Of a stretch of 64,000 nucleotides of DNA, positions 24,061-34,330 are shown piece after piece. The notes beneath the pieces are model-generated. The model worked only from the letters and a program-made list of their open reading frames with translations. It searched no databases and was not told the origin of the DNA. The stretch comes from Chromobotia macracanthus (Eukaryota; Chordata; Actinopteri; Cypriniformes; Botiidae): NCBI GenBank assembly GCA_036877525.1, contig JAZGTH010000072.1, forward strand, positions 6,561,001 through 6,625,000, read 5' to 3'. The translations under genes were made by a program, and so were the position numbers. Position 1 is the stretch's first letter. Each line of letters begins with the position of its first letter.

Positions 24061-26424
24061 CTTCCCAGCTGAAGGAAGAGTTTGGGTGCGTGTGAACGTG
24101 TCTTCCCCATTAATGCTGATCAGATCTGCGTCTGCGGCCGGAAATGGTGAGGGAAAAACTACTACGTCACTCTTCATGGTGTCTGAGCTAAAGCACACGT
24201 CATACTGTTGCGTGGATTTGGAGAAGGACCAGCTGCCGTCTGGATGGGTGCTGATCACTGGAGCGCCGTACCTGCTGAAACTGCCGTCCGTCCTGTAGCA
24301 TCTAACCGCTATCAAACCAATGAGACTTAGTAAAAAGATGACTGACACTGAAACAACAGCGATGAGCAGATACAGATTCAGATGTGACAAACTCTCCTCC
24401 TTAACTGGAACTTGTCTGAACGATGTCTTCATATCATCCAAACTCTCCACAACAATAACATCCACAGACACAGTTGATGAGAGGGACGGATCTCCATTAT
24501 CAGACACTGTAATGATAAGTGGGTGAGTTTTCAAGTCATTGTCACTCATTCGTCTCTTGGTTCTTATTTCTCCAGTGCTGCTGCCGATTCGGAACAGATT
24601 CGTTCCTCTGGGTTCAGTTAGATGGTAAGACAGAAGCGCGTTATATCCCGAATCCGCATCAACAGCTCTGATCTTGGCTATAAAGTAACCCGCCTCAGCA
24701 GAGTAGGGAATATTCTCAGTGTTTACTGATCCGGGTTCAGAATAGGGCGGTAAAATAACTGGACTGTTATCATTCTCGTCAGTTATGAAAACATTTACGG
24801 TCAAATTGCTGCTTAATCGTGGAAGTCCTGAATCTACTGCCTGTACCTCAAACTGGAATGATTTGAGCTCTTCGTAGTTAAACGACTGTTTACTGTACAG
24901 CTCTCCGCCCTCGGTGTTTATTTCTATCATCAATGGACTGACAGTTTTGTCTGTGCTAATTACAGTATAAGTAATATGAGCATTTTCATTCATATCTGAG
25001 TCCTGTGCGGTCACATGAGCTATTAGAGTCCCTGGCGGGCAGTTTTCCTTTAAAAACACGTTCATCACGCGTTCTGGGAAGCGCGGCGCGTTATCATTCA
25101 CATCAGACAGGTGAACCGCTATAACACTTGAACCAGAAAGTGACGGTGTTCCCTCATCTGTAGCGGTTATGGTGATATTATAATTGGCAACTTTCTCTCT
25201 GTCCAGTGGCCCGTTTACAACTAATGAGTAATAGTTTTTATAGGATGACTCGATCTTAAACGGTATCTGACCCAAAATATTGCAGTGCGCTATTCCGTTT
25301 TTACCTCCGTCTTTATCAGAGACTGTGATTAAAGCCACAGCCGTTCCGACTTTCGCGTCTTCTCGAACAGTGTTGGCTAACAGGGTCACTATCAGCTCGG
25401 GTGGATTGTCATTCGCATCAAGGACTTCAACTAACACTTTACACTGGGAACTCTTTGGTGGTTGGCCTTTATCTTTGGCTTCCACACGTATTTCAACAGC
25501 AGCGCTTTCTTCATAATCAATGTGACCTCTAACTGTTATAAGTCCAGTATCAGAATGAATGGAAAACAGATCTGACACCTTTGCGCTGCCTTGCTTAACA
25601 AAAGAATATGTGATATCTCCATTTATCCCTTCGTCTAAATCAGTGGCAGAGAGGGAGAGAATTTGTGTTCATAAAGCAATATTTTCCTTCACTTTCACTT
25701 TGTAAAGAGATTTGCTAAAAACTGGAGAATTATCGTTGACATCCAAAACATTGACTATGATATCCATTGTTCCAGACATCGGCGGTTTCCCTCCATCACT
25801 CGCAGCCAGTGTTAAAGTAATGACAGACTGTTTCTCTCTGTCTAAAGGCTTCATCAGGACCAGGTCGACAGTAACACTCTGCTCCACGTTCTGCACATCC
25901 AGAGAGAAGTGCTCATTGGCACTGAGTCTGTACGTTTTAACTGCATTACTGCCTGAATCCGGATCTTCAGCTAAAGGAAGAGAAAATTTCTCTCCGACAG
26001 AGGAGACTTCTGTTATGTTCAGTATCTGACTGCTAACCGGAAACGATGGCGCGTTGTCATTGATATCCATTATATTTATTTCTATTCTGTACAGACTCAG
26101 TGGATTATGCGCCATTGCTTCTACAGGTATTGTGCATTTCTGAATAGCAGCACACAGCGCTTCACGATCAATACGACTGTTCACGAACAGAGACCCAGTC
26201 TTTAAATTCACCCCAAAATACCTTTTGTTGCTTCCGTGCACAATCTGAAAGAGACGAGGTTCCAGTTCCTGCACATGGATGTTGAGATCTTTTGCGATAT
26301 TTCCGACAACGGTTCCCACATTCACTTCCTCTAAGACCGAATAAACAATCTGAGCGGAACATGGAGTCCGTGAACAATAAAACAGCAGAATCGCAGCCCA
26401 TATGAATCCAACATAATAATTCAT
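24061..26424 (-). pseudogene. Protocadherin-alpha variable exon 2 with in-frame TGA
   Basis: The length is exactly 788 codons, from ATG 26424 to donor GGGAAG/GTAAGA at 24061. Codon 252 (25669-25671) is TGA in the same frame that is open on both sides: upstream ends KVKVKENIAL, downstream resumes TQILSLSATDLDEGING. Siblings have a glycine-containing AGTK at this place (ENVAAGTKV), so a GGA-to-TGA change is likely. The break lies at the start of EC3, and any product would be a secreted EC1-EC2 fragment. The upstream half has a signal peptide and a Cx5C pair (LCAAIQKC). The downstream half keeps EC3-EC6, helix and tail, with no other damage. It is either a young pseudogene, a null allele in this individual or a sequencing error. 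Confidence 0.85.
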
Positions 26425-26621
26425 CTCTGCTCAGAACTAACACTTCAGGCTATAATGTAAACTAATAAACATACATCCCAAATGAACGAAACCCCTGATA
26501 CACTGTGTTGATATGTCGTTTCCAAAGACTCCGCTGTGTCGATATGTTTAGCTAGAAGTGCTCTGGAAGGTGGAGATATTCAAATGTGTTGACGAATAAC
26601 ACATTTATTGTCAAATGTCAC

Positions 26622-26646
26622 GGTTAACAGCGACTCCACGTGGTTA
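26622..26646 (+). promoter_or_regulatory. CTCF/CSE-like element upstream of variable exon 2
   Basis: AACAGCGACTCCACGTGG, about 200-220 bp upstream of the ATG at 26424, in the common orientation. Its reverse complement includes the CGCT core. Confidence 0.55.
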
Positions 26647-26762
26647 CTACAGGAATGGCATTGTACTATCAAATTAAAAATCAAATTAAAAGATATGAAA
26701 CGCTGTGAGTACAAAACAAGCCGGAATGGAATTGATGTAAAATCCTAAACACTTCTTAAAGG

Positions 26763-27037
26763 GAACACTTTACAATAAGGTTCCTTAATAGATGAGCTAA
26801 GAGGAACTAAAAAAACTATATTAAACTTTGTTAATGTTAGTTAATACGAATACAAGTGTTTGTTGTTTGTGCGTGTTAGTTCATTGGGCAGTAACAAATG
26901 TTAACTTTTAATTTAAAAATGTATAACCAAATGTTTAAATTAACGCGGATTTAAAAAATGCTGTAAAAGTACCATTAAATGTTACCCTAGGTAGTTACCT
27001 ATAGTTAACAATTGAAAGTTTACTGTAAAGTGTTACC
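26763..27037. mobile_element. Palindromic MITE with AACACTTTACAATAAGG ends
   Basis: It begins GAACACTTTACAATAAGGTT and ends ACTGTAAAGTGTTACC, the inverted complement. The interior is rich in GTTAATGTTAGTTAATA-type sequence. No transposase is encoded. A second copy lies at 55984-56241. Confidence 0.7.
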
Positions 27038-27488
27038 TTCTTAAGCAACAGAGATGAACTGTCTAGCTATCACTATCTAAAACCAATACCACTGTTTATA
27101 ATGAAAATTAAGTATATAATCTATTTAAACAGTTTACAGCAAACGTGTAATTACGACAAAGCGTCTATTCAACTTGGTAAGATCACAATTTAATCATTCA
27201 AACAAACTGTGATAATAAAATGCCAACAGTAAGTGAAGCTGGAAACAATGACCACTCATGTCGCTGTCCAAAGAGAGGTTATGAAATATACACGAACTTA
27301 AAGAATCCACTGAAAGAGTTAACGGAGACTGACAGAGAAATAAAACTTATTAAAACAGAAAACGCCCGCAGACAAGTTATGGACACAAAACGAAAACCAC
27401 TAAATAACTGCAAGAGCGTAAAGCATTCATTTTGCTCAAAGTTTCAAATGAATAATGATACGAATGATGCAAATGATCACTGTCTTAC

Positions 27489-29856
27489 CTTCTCTGAGGT
27501 AGGAAGAGTTTGTGTGCGCGTTAAACTATCTCCACTATTAATGCTGATCAGATCTGCATCTGCCGCCGGAAATGGTGAGGGAAAAACTACTACGTCACTC
27601 TTCATGGTGTCTGAGCTAAAGCACACGTCATACTGTTGCGTGGATTTGGAGAAGGACCAGCTGCCGTCTGGATGGGTGCTGATCACTGGAGCGCCGTACC
27701 TGCTGAAACTGCCGTCCGTCCTGTAGCATCTAACCGCTATCAGACCAATGAGACTCAGTAAAAAGATGACTGACACTGAAACAACAGCGATGAGCAGATA
27801 CAGATTCAGATGTGACAAACTCTCCTCCTTAACTGGAACTTGTCTGAACGATGTCTTCATATCATCCAAACTCTCCACAACAATAACATCCATAGACACA
27901 GTTGATGAGAGGGACGGATCTCCATTATCAGACACTGTAATGATAAGTGGGTGAGTTTTCAAGTCATTGTCACTCATTCGTCTCTTGGTTCTTATTTCTC
28001 CAGTGCTGCTGCCGATTCGGAACAGATTCGTTCCTCTGGGTTCAGTTAGATGGTAAGACAGAAGCGCGTTATATCCCGAATCCGCATCAACAGCTCTGAT
28101 CTTGGCTATAAAGTAACCCGCCTCAGCAGAGTAGGGAATATTCTCAGTGTTTACTGATCCGGGTTCAGAATAGGGCGGTAAAATAACTGGACTGTTGTCG
28201 TTTTCATCCACAATAAACACGTTTACTGTCACATTACTGCTGAGAGGAGGAACGCCAGAGTCTGTCGCCTGAACGTGAAACTGAAACGTTTTCACTTGCT
28301 CATAGCTGAACATCTGCATGCTGTATATCTCCCCGGTCACTGAGTTTATGCTTACGGCTGATGATAAAGGCGAGTCCAGTAATGAGTAAGTCACTTCAGC
28401 GTTTTTACCAGCGTCGGTATCGTGCGCAGAAGCGCTCGCTATCTGAGCGCCCGGAGCGCAATTCTCCTTCACATAGACGTTGATCACTGAACTGTGGAAA
28501 CGAGGCGCGTTGTCGTTCACATCAGATACCTGAATGGATATGACGGCGGTGTTGGACAGAGGCGGGGTGCCTTCATCTGTAGCTGTAACTGAAATACTGT
28601 ACTGCTCCGTTTCTTCTCTGTCAAGCGGTCTGCTCAAAACAAGCGAGTAGTATTTCCCCTGCGAGGACTGCAGCACGAAAGGAAAGTTCTTGGGAATGGA
28701 ACAATGCACCTTTCCATTTTTACCCCCATCCTTGTCTTGAACCGTGATGAAGGCTATCACAGCGCCTTGTTTCGCGTCCTCACTGACACTGTCCAGCACT
28801 GAAGACAGTATAATGTCTGGCGCGTTGTCGTTCACGTCGATGACCTCCACGAGGACTTTGCAATGAGACGCGAGCGGACTTTGGCCCTGATCCCAGGCCT
28901 CCACGCGGATCTCATACGCAGTAACTGCTTCATAATCTAAAATGCCAATAACTGATATTTCTCCCGTGCGGTTGTTCACGGCGAACTTGTCGGCGATTCC
29001 CTTTTTGGCCTCGTTTAAAACTGTACACAATTTCCCCGTTAAGACCCTCATCAGAATCCGTGGCGTTCAGTTTTAGCACAGTCGTGCCAGCTCGCACGTT
29101 TTCTAAGACTCGAGTCTTGTACACGGTTTTGGAAAACACTGGCGCGTTGTCATTCGCATCTAAAACGGTAACAATAACATTTGTTGTGCCGGACCGGGAA
29201 GGTTTTCCTCCATCAACAGCGGTTAGTATCAGGTGCACTGCGGACTGTTTCTCTCTGTCCAGCGGTTTTTGCAGAACCAGCTCAGGCGCAGGGCCGCTCT
29301 CTGCCTCCGTATTCACCTCCAGGATGAAACACGGATTGTTTGACACTTTGTATGTCGTAACCGAGTTGCTTCCGACATCTGGATCTTCTGCGCTCAGCAG
29401 GGGAAGTTTTGTTCCAGGTAATGAGAGCTCAGATATGCGAATAAACTGTGATGTTTCTGGGAAAAAAGGCGAGTTATCGTTGATATCCAACAGCTTCACT
29501 TCTATGCTGTAAACATGTAAAGGATTATTAACAATAACCTCTAAGTGTATTGTGCAGGTGTGGACATTAGGGCACATCCGCTCTCTGTCCATTGTCTCCT
29601 GCACATAGAGAGCACCAGTTTTTAAATTCACCGCAAAATTATTCCTGGACGGTTCTGAAACGACCCTTAATCCGCGTGATTCCAGGTCATCCACTTTTAG
29701 ATGCAAATCCTTGGCAAGATTTCCCACAAATGTTCCTGGACTCACCTCCTCGGACACCATATAAACAATCTGCTTCGCCATCACCTCCCCAGCTAGAGAG
29801 AACAGAAAATACGTGGAGATCATCCATACCCGCGTAGACTTTCTAAACGACTCCAT
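27489..29856 (-). pseudogene. Protocadherin-alpha variable exon 1 (5'-most in window), frameshifted
   Basis: The exon runs from ATG 29856 (MESFRKSTRVW, signal peptide; a 12-codon in-frame upstream extension is less likely) to donor GAGAAG/GTAAGA at 27489. It is one base longer than a multiple of three. The frame is open to EIVYSF in EC3, then needs a one-base removal in the TTTTAAACGAG run (about 29012-29020) to continue as NEAKKGIADKF. The rest is then open to the donor. Without that change translation ends about 30 codons later. Domains otherwise are normal: Cx5C (MCPNVHTC), six cadherin repeats, helix, tail ending LPTSEK. It is the most diverged of the five in EC1-EC5, but its EC6-to-tail part matches the others. 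It may be a pseudogene or a single-base sequence error. Confidence 0.82.
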
Positions 29857-30053
29857 TATCCAAAGCACACGATCAGGTAGTTTTTTACGCACTCAGTTTT
29901 CATGCGATGATGAAAACGATGAGAAAATGAGAAAAACGATCAGTCTTCATTCCTCTATCCCAACATACGGTTTTAATACAATGCCCAGCTCTAAACTGCG
30001 CCTTTGTATGTAAAAGGTGGAGCGAAGCAGAAACACAACTATTTAATTTGCTA

Positions 30054-30078
30054 GTAAACAGTGCCACCATGTGGTGAT
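30054..30078 (+). promoter_or_regulatory. CTCF/CSE-like element upstream of variable exon 1
   Basis: AACAGTGCCACCATGTGGTG, about 200-220 bp upstream of the ATG at 29856. It is the best match of the five to the CTCF core CAGTGCCACC.GTGG. Confidence 0.65.
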
Positions 30079-31130
30079 ATAACGATATAAGAAGTCAAAC
30101 TAGCGAAAAAAACACGTCCACACCATGAGCAGACTCAAACATTGTCATAAGCAGATAATATATGGAGTGTAAAATAAAACCAGACTTTAAACTATCTCCC
30201 TGTTCTCTTATCCGACATATTCATTGAGAAACATGTTGCTGATAAACAGCAAATACAAATTAAATAAAAGAAGCAGCACACTGCTACATGCTCCCAAATA
30301 ACTTAAGTTAATAAGTTACCCAGCACACGTCTGGTCAGAGAGAAACAGCAGCACAAGACTGGGTTAAGACTCTGTGATTAACACACACAAGAACCTCCAG
30401 TCCAATCAGAGAACAACTGAACAAATCACGATGTTTCAGCCTTATTGTTACACTGCTTAAAAATGTCCAAGCTTCCTTATGAGCCTTAAAAACTGGCAAA
30501 TTGGCAACCCTGCAGCCACAACTGTAATGTAGTTACACTGAATGACAGTAGCTGCCTGCTGTGAATGAATACAGTAAAAACTTCTCTCAGAAATCTGAGA
30601 GTACCATTAACAAAATGAGTATTGATGGAGCACAGAACAGACATCAAAAGAAATCAAACATCTCAACACAAACGTACAATAATTCACTCCATTATAATAA
30701 AAGACATTAACACACACATATTTTCAGACAAGTAACCAAATCTTAAAGAACTTTGTTGTGTGTTCTGCTGTGTGTTCTTCTACTGCTGGTGTGGGTCCAG
30801 ATCAATCACCAGTGTCAAACATAAACTACAAATGAACCAAGTAACCAGCTACAAACCCACTTCACTGCAGAGATACTAACCACAAGTTACTAACCAAGAG
30901 TACCAGACTCACTGAAAGAAACCAGTTACAAACGGAGAATATCAGCCTCAGAAAAACAACATAGCTTCTCTCATGTCCAAAGAAGGGATTTTAGTTGCTT
31001 TTGTCCTTTCAAATGAAAAGCAATATTTTCAGAAAAATGACACACGTGCTCACTTGTGTTTGTTATTGAACATTAGCACGCGTTTTGCACAGGATCAAGT
31101 TCACTGATGAATCAAGCGGGCCATGTCGTC
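30079..31130. other. Non-coding interval 5' of the alpha variable exons
   Basis: About 1 kb of AT-rich sequence with no coding similarity that I can recognise. If the orphan exon at 31598-31730 is real, its next exon could lie here, but I found no convincing acceptor plus frame. Confidence 0.4.
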
Positions 31131-31438
31131 ACAGTAACACATATACAGTTACAGTAACACATACATAGTTACAGTAACACATACATAGTTACAGTAACAC
31201 ATACACAGTTACAGTAACACATATACAGTTACACATACACAGTTACAGTAACACATATACAGAGACAGTAACACATATACAGTTACAGTAACACATTATA
31301 GTTACAGTAACACATACACAGTTACAGTAACACATACACAGTTACAGTAACACATACATAGTTACAGTAACACATAGTTACAGTAACACATAGTTACAGT
31401 AACACATATACAGTTACAGTAACACATATACAGTTACA
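31131..31438. repeat. Tandem repeat of a roughly 20-bp unit
   Basis: About fourteen imperfect copies of a unit like ACAGTTACAGTAACACATAT, with some shortened units. There are no spacers of unique sequence, so it is a minisatellite and not a CRISPR-like array. Confidence 0.9.
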
Positions 31439-31597
31439 GGCTACATTTAAACAGCATTTCTTACACAATTAGAAGTAACTGAACTGACTCCGTGTGGTTA
31501 CTGAGATGTAGTAGCCCCGGTACACTTGTAGTTCACTTTGTTCATTCTTACTCGCATATTCAACACAAAGCGGAGGAGGATGAAGCTGAACTCGTAC

Positions 31598-31730
31598 CTT
31601 GTGTTTTCGTGACTTCAGGACTCTTATCCGAACTGTGCTGGACTGCTTTTCCAATGTTTTTCTTATAGATCTTGAAGGGCTGTTTCCCGCCTCTCATGAT
31701 CACGGGTGCGCCATATTGTCTGTTTAACAT
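31598..31730 (-). CDS. Possible orphan first coding exon
   Basis: This weak candidate is an open frame from ATG 31730 (MLNRQYGAPVIMRGGKQPF, then KIYKKNIGKAVQHSSDKSPE). It runs to a good donor CACAAG/GTACGA at 31598, and an in-frame Met at 31793 is also possible. It sits in a CpG-rich patch with a GC-box (GGGCGGAGC near 31760) and a half CRE (AACGTCATC near 31785). I do not recognise the protein. YGAPVI is also found in the cytoplasmic tails of the nearby pcdh exons, with similar bases (GGCGC.CC.GTGATCA), so a decayed pcdh fragment is an alternative. No downstream exon was found. Confidence 0.25.
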
Positions 31731-31814
31731 TCGGGATTCGGTCCGATTAGTGTTGGATGTGGGCGGAGCAAACGCACACGCGTGTAACGTCATCGCTGTG
31801 AGTTTGTCACACGA

Positions 31815-32970
31815 CGGTGTACATCATATACATCTTATACATCATATACATCTTATACATCATATACATCATATACATCTTATACATCATATACATCATA
31901 TACATCTTATACATCATATACATCATATACATCATATACATCTTATACATCATATACATCTTATACATCTTATACATCTTATACATCTTATACATCATAT
32001 ACATCATACACATCATACACATCTTATACATCATACACATCGTATACATCATACACATCGTATACATCTTATACATCATATACATCATATACATCTTATA
32101 CATCTTATACATCTTATACATCATATACATCATACACATCTTATACATCATACACATCTTATACATCATACACATCGTATACATCTTATACATCATATAC
32201 ATCATATACATCTTATACATCTTATACATCTTATACACATAACATCTTATCATACACATCTTATACATCATACACATCATACACATCTTATACATCATAC
32301 ACATCTTATATATCTTATACATCATACATCATACACATCATATACATCATATACATCTTATACATCTTATACATCATATACATCATATACATCTTATACA
32401 TCATATACATAACACTATACATCACATGCATCTTATACATACACATCATACATAACATATACATCTTATACATCATATACATCTTATACATCATATACAT
32501 CTTATACATCATATACATCTTATACATCATACACATCGTATACATCTTATACATCTTATACATCTTATACATCTTATACATCATATACATCTTATACATC
32601 ATACACATCGTATACATCGTATACATCGTATACATCTTATACATCGTATACATCTTATACATCTTATACATCGTATACATCTTATACATCTTATACATCT
32701 TATACATCTTATACATCTTATACATCTTATACATCATATACATCTTATACATCTTATACATCATATACATCATATACATCTTATACATCTTATACATCTT
32801 ATACATCATATACATCTTATACATCATATACATCATATACATCTTATACATCATACACATCTTATACATCTTATACATCATACACATCATACACATCATA
32901 TACATCGTATACATCTTATACATCGTATACATCTTAGACATCGTATACATCTTATACATCATAGACATAC
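31815..32970. repeat. Minisatellite of 9-bp units (CATCWTATA family), about 1.15 kb
   Basis: About 125 copies of a 9-mer with the variants CATCATATA, CATCTTATA, CATCGTATA and CATCATACA. The variant order itself repeats: a block starting CGTATACATCTTATACATCA at 32059 recurs at 32176, 117 bp (13 units) later. Because the unit is a multiple of three, long His/Ile/Tyr/Met frames arise on both strands and are not genes. Confidence 0.97.
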
Positions 32971-33914
32971 ACAACACGCAACACGCATGAAGTAAAACTG
33001 CTGAACGCATCTTCTGCTTTTCATTGCGCTGCTGGACACGCGTTGTTCTGGAATTGAGTATGAAATATACGCGTTTAAACCTTTATGTAAAGCTGACAGG
33101 AGCTTTTAGCTTTTATGTAAAGCTAAGGAGGACAGAGTACTGAGTTTAGGCCCGTGTGCTTATACATGTTAAATGTGCCTGTTTGGACATGAAACATACA
33201 TTATAAAGCACAGATATGAGATACATTAAAAATGTTTCAGCAGGTGTTTGTTAAACGGGTCCCACTAGCGGCCGACAGGTGTATAACACACATACACGTA
33301 AATAAAGAATCCAACCAGAACTCAAGAGTACATATCATGAAAGTATCCTCAGAAACGTTAAAGCATTATTGCACACTGACAAAATTACACTCACACAGAC
33401 TGTACAAGCAGGGCTGTGGAGTAAAAGATGAGAATTATTCTCACAGGTCCAGGAAACCCAGCCACAATTTCAAAAAATATATTTGTAAGACATTAGGGCT
33501 AATATACAGGCAATACACATCACTTAGAATTCCCTGTTCCAGTCACAAATAGCAATGAATTGTTTGTGTAAGGCATCTGGTTTAAGAGATAAACATTGGG
33601 TTCGTTAACAGAAACCTAGCATAAAACAATAAAACTCACTGATATGCGTGTTCAGGAATTTGTGCCCTATCTTTCCCGTGGAACACTGATGACCCATAAT
33701 TCACCTCTGCCTTCTCTCTCATTTTAGACTCTGATCAATAGAGCCCATTGAACATATATGTACCACATACAGTGTGAGGTTATTGAGTTTTCATGCTCAT
33801 GTTTGATATCATTTTAAAGGTCATGGTGCGATGGGTAAAAAGGTCTAATTTCTATAATTAAGGGATATAGTATATTAGAGGGAGAAAACTTAATAGAAAA
33901 CTTACACTTCTGTT

Positions 33915-34330
33915 ATAGGTGTGTCTCTCTCAAGACATCTGGGTACTGATTATCTCAACAGGGGTCTTTCAGGTCACGAAAAACTGACCAACCAAATATC
34001 GAACTGACCACAAAATTTATGACTCTTTGTCTCACAAGGGTATTTAAGGTATATTGGCAAACTACCAAGGGAAGCTTTCTGTAACCAGAACTTCCCACAC
34101 AACTGCTGCTGTGTGTCTCATTTGCCAGGTATGATTTAGACTTTGTATTTTGTTTTTATTCTGTTGATCATTTATTGTTTTTATTGTATTCAAACTCATA
34201 TTATGTATTTTACATCTCTAAATTGATGTTTTAACCTGCCTGGCAAATAAATTGTTTTATTGTTACATTGGAAGTTCTTAAGAAATTGTTCTTACCGGTA
34301 GATTAGAAGGAGTCCAAGGTTACCGCAAAA
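33915..34330 (+). mobile_element. Possible degenerate LTR of a retroelement
   Basis: It has a TATA-like GGGTATTTAAGGTATATTGG near 34040, a polyadenylation-like AATAAA near 34245 after CCTGCCTGGC, and then a segment containing TTGGTGTCAGGAT at about 34331-34343. That last segment resembles the primer-binding region that follows some LTRs. No gag or pol frame follows, so at most it is a solo or decayed copy. Boundaries are uncertain, and chance resemblance is possible. Confidence 0.3.

Noticed and set aside
14000..29900. Many plus-strand open frames of 60-170 residues over the pcdh exons
   Set aside because: Antisense shadows of the minus-strand cadherin coding sequence; they recur identically because the exons are near-identical.
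31131..31438. CRISPR-like regular repeats
   Set aside because: Units abut without unique spacers and the genome is a vertebrate; it is a minisatellite.
31672..33010. Long His/Ile, Ile/Tyr and Met/Tyr/Lys open frames on both strands
   Set aside because: The 9-bp repeat unit is divisible by three and stop-free in several frames, so these are repeat artefacts.
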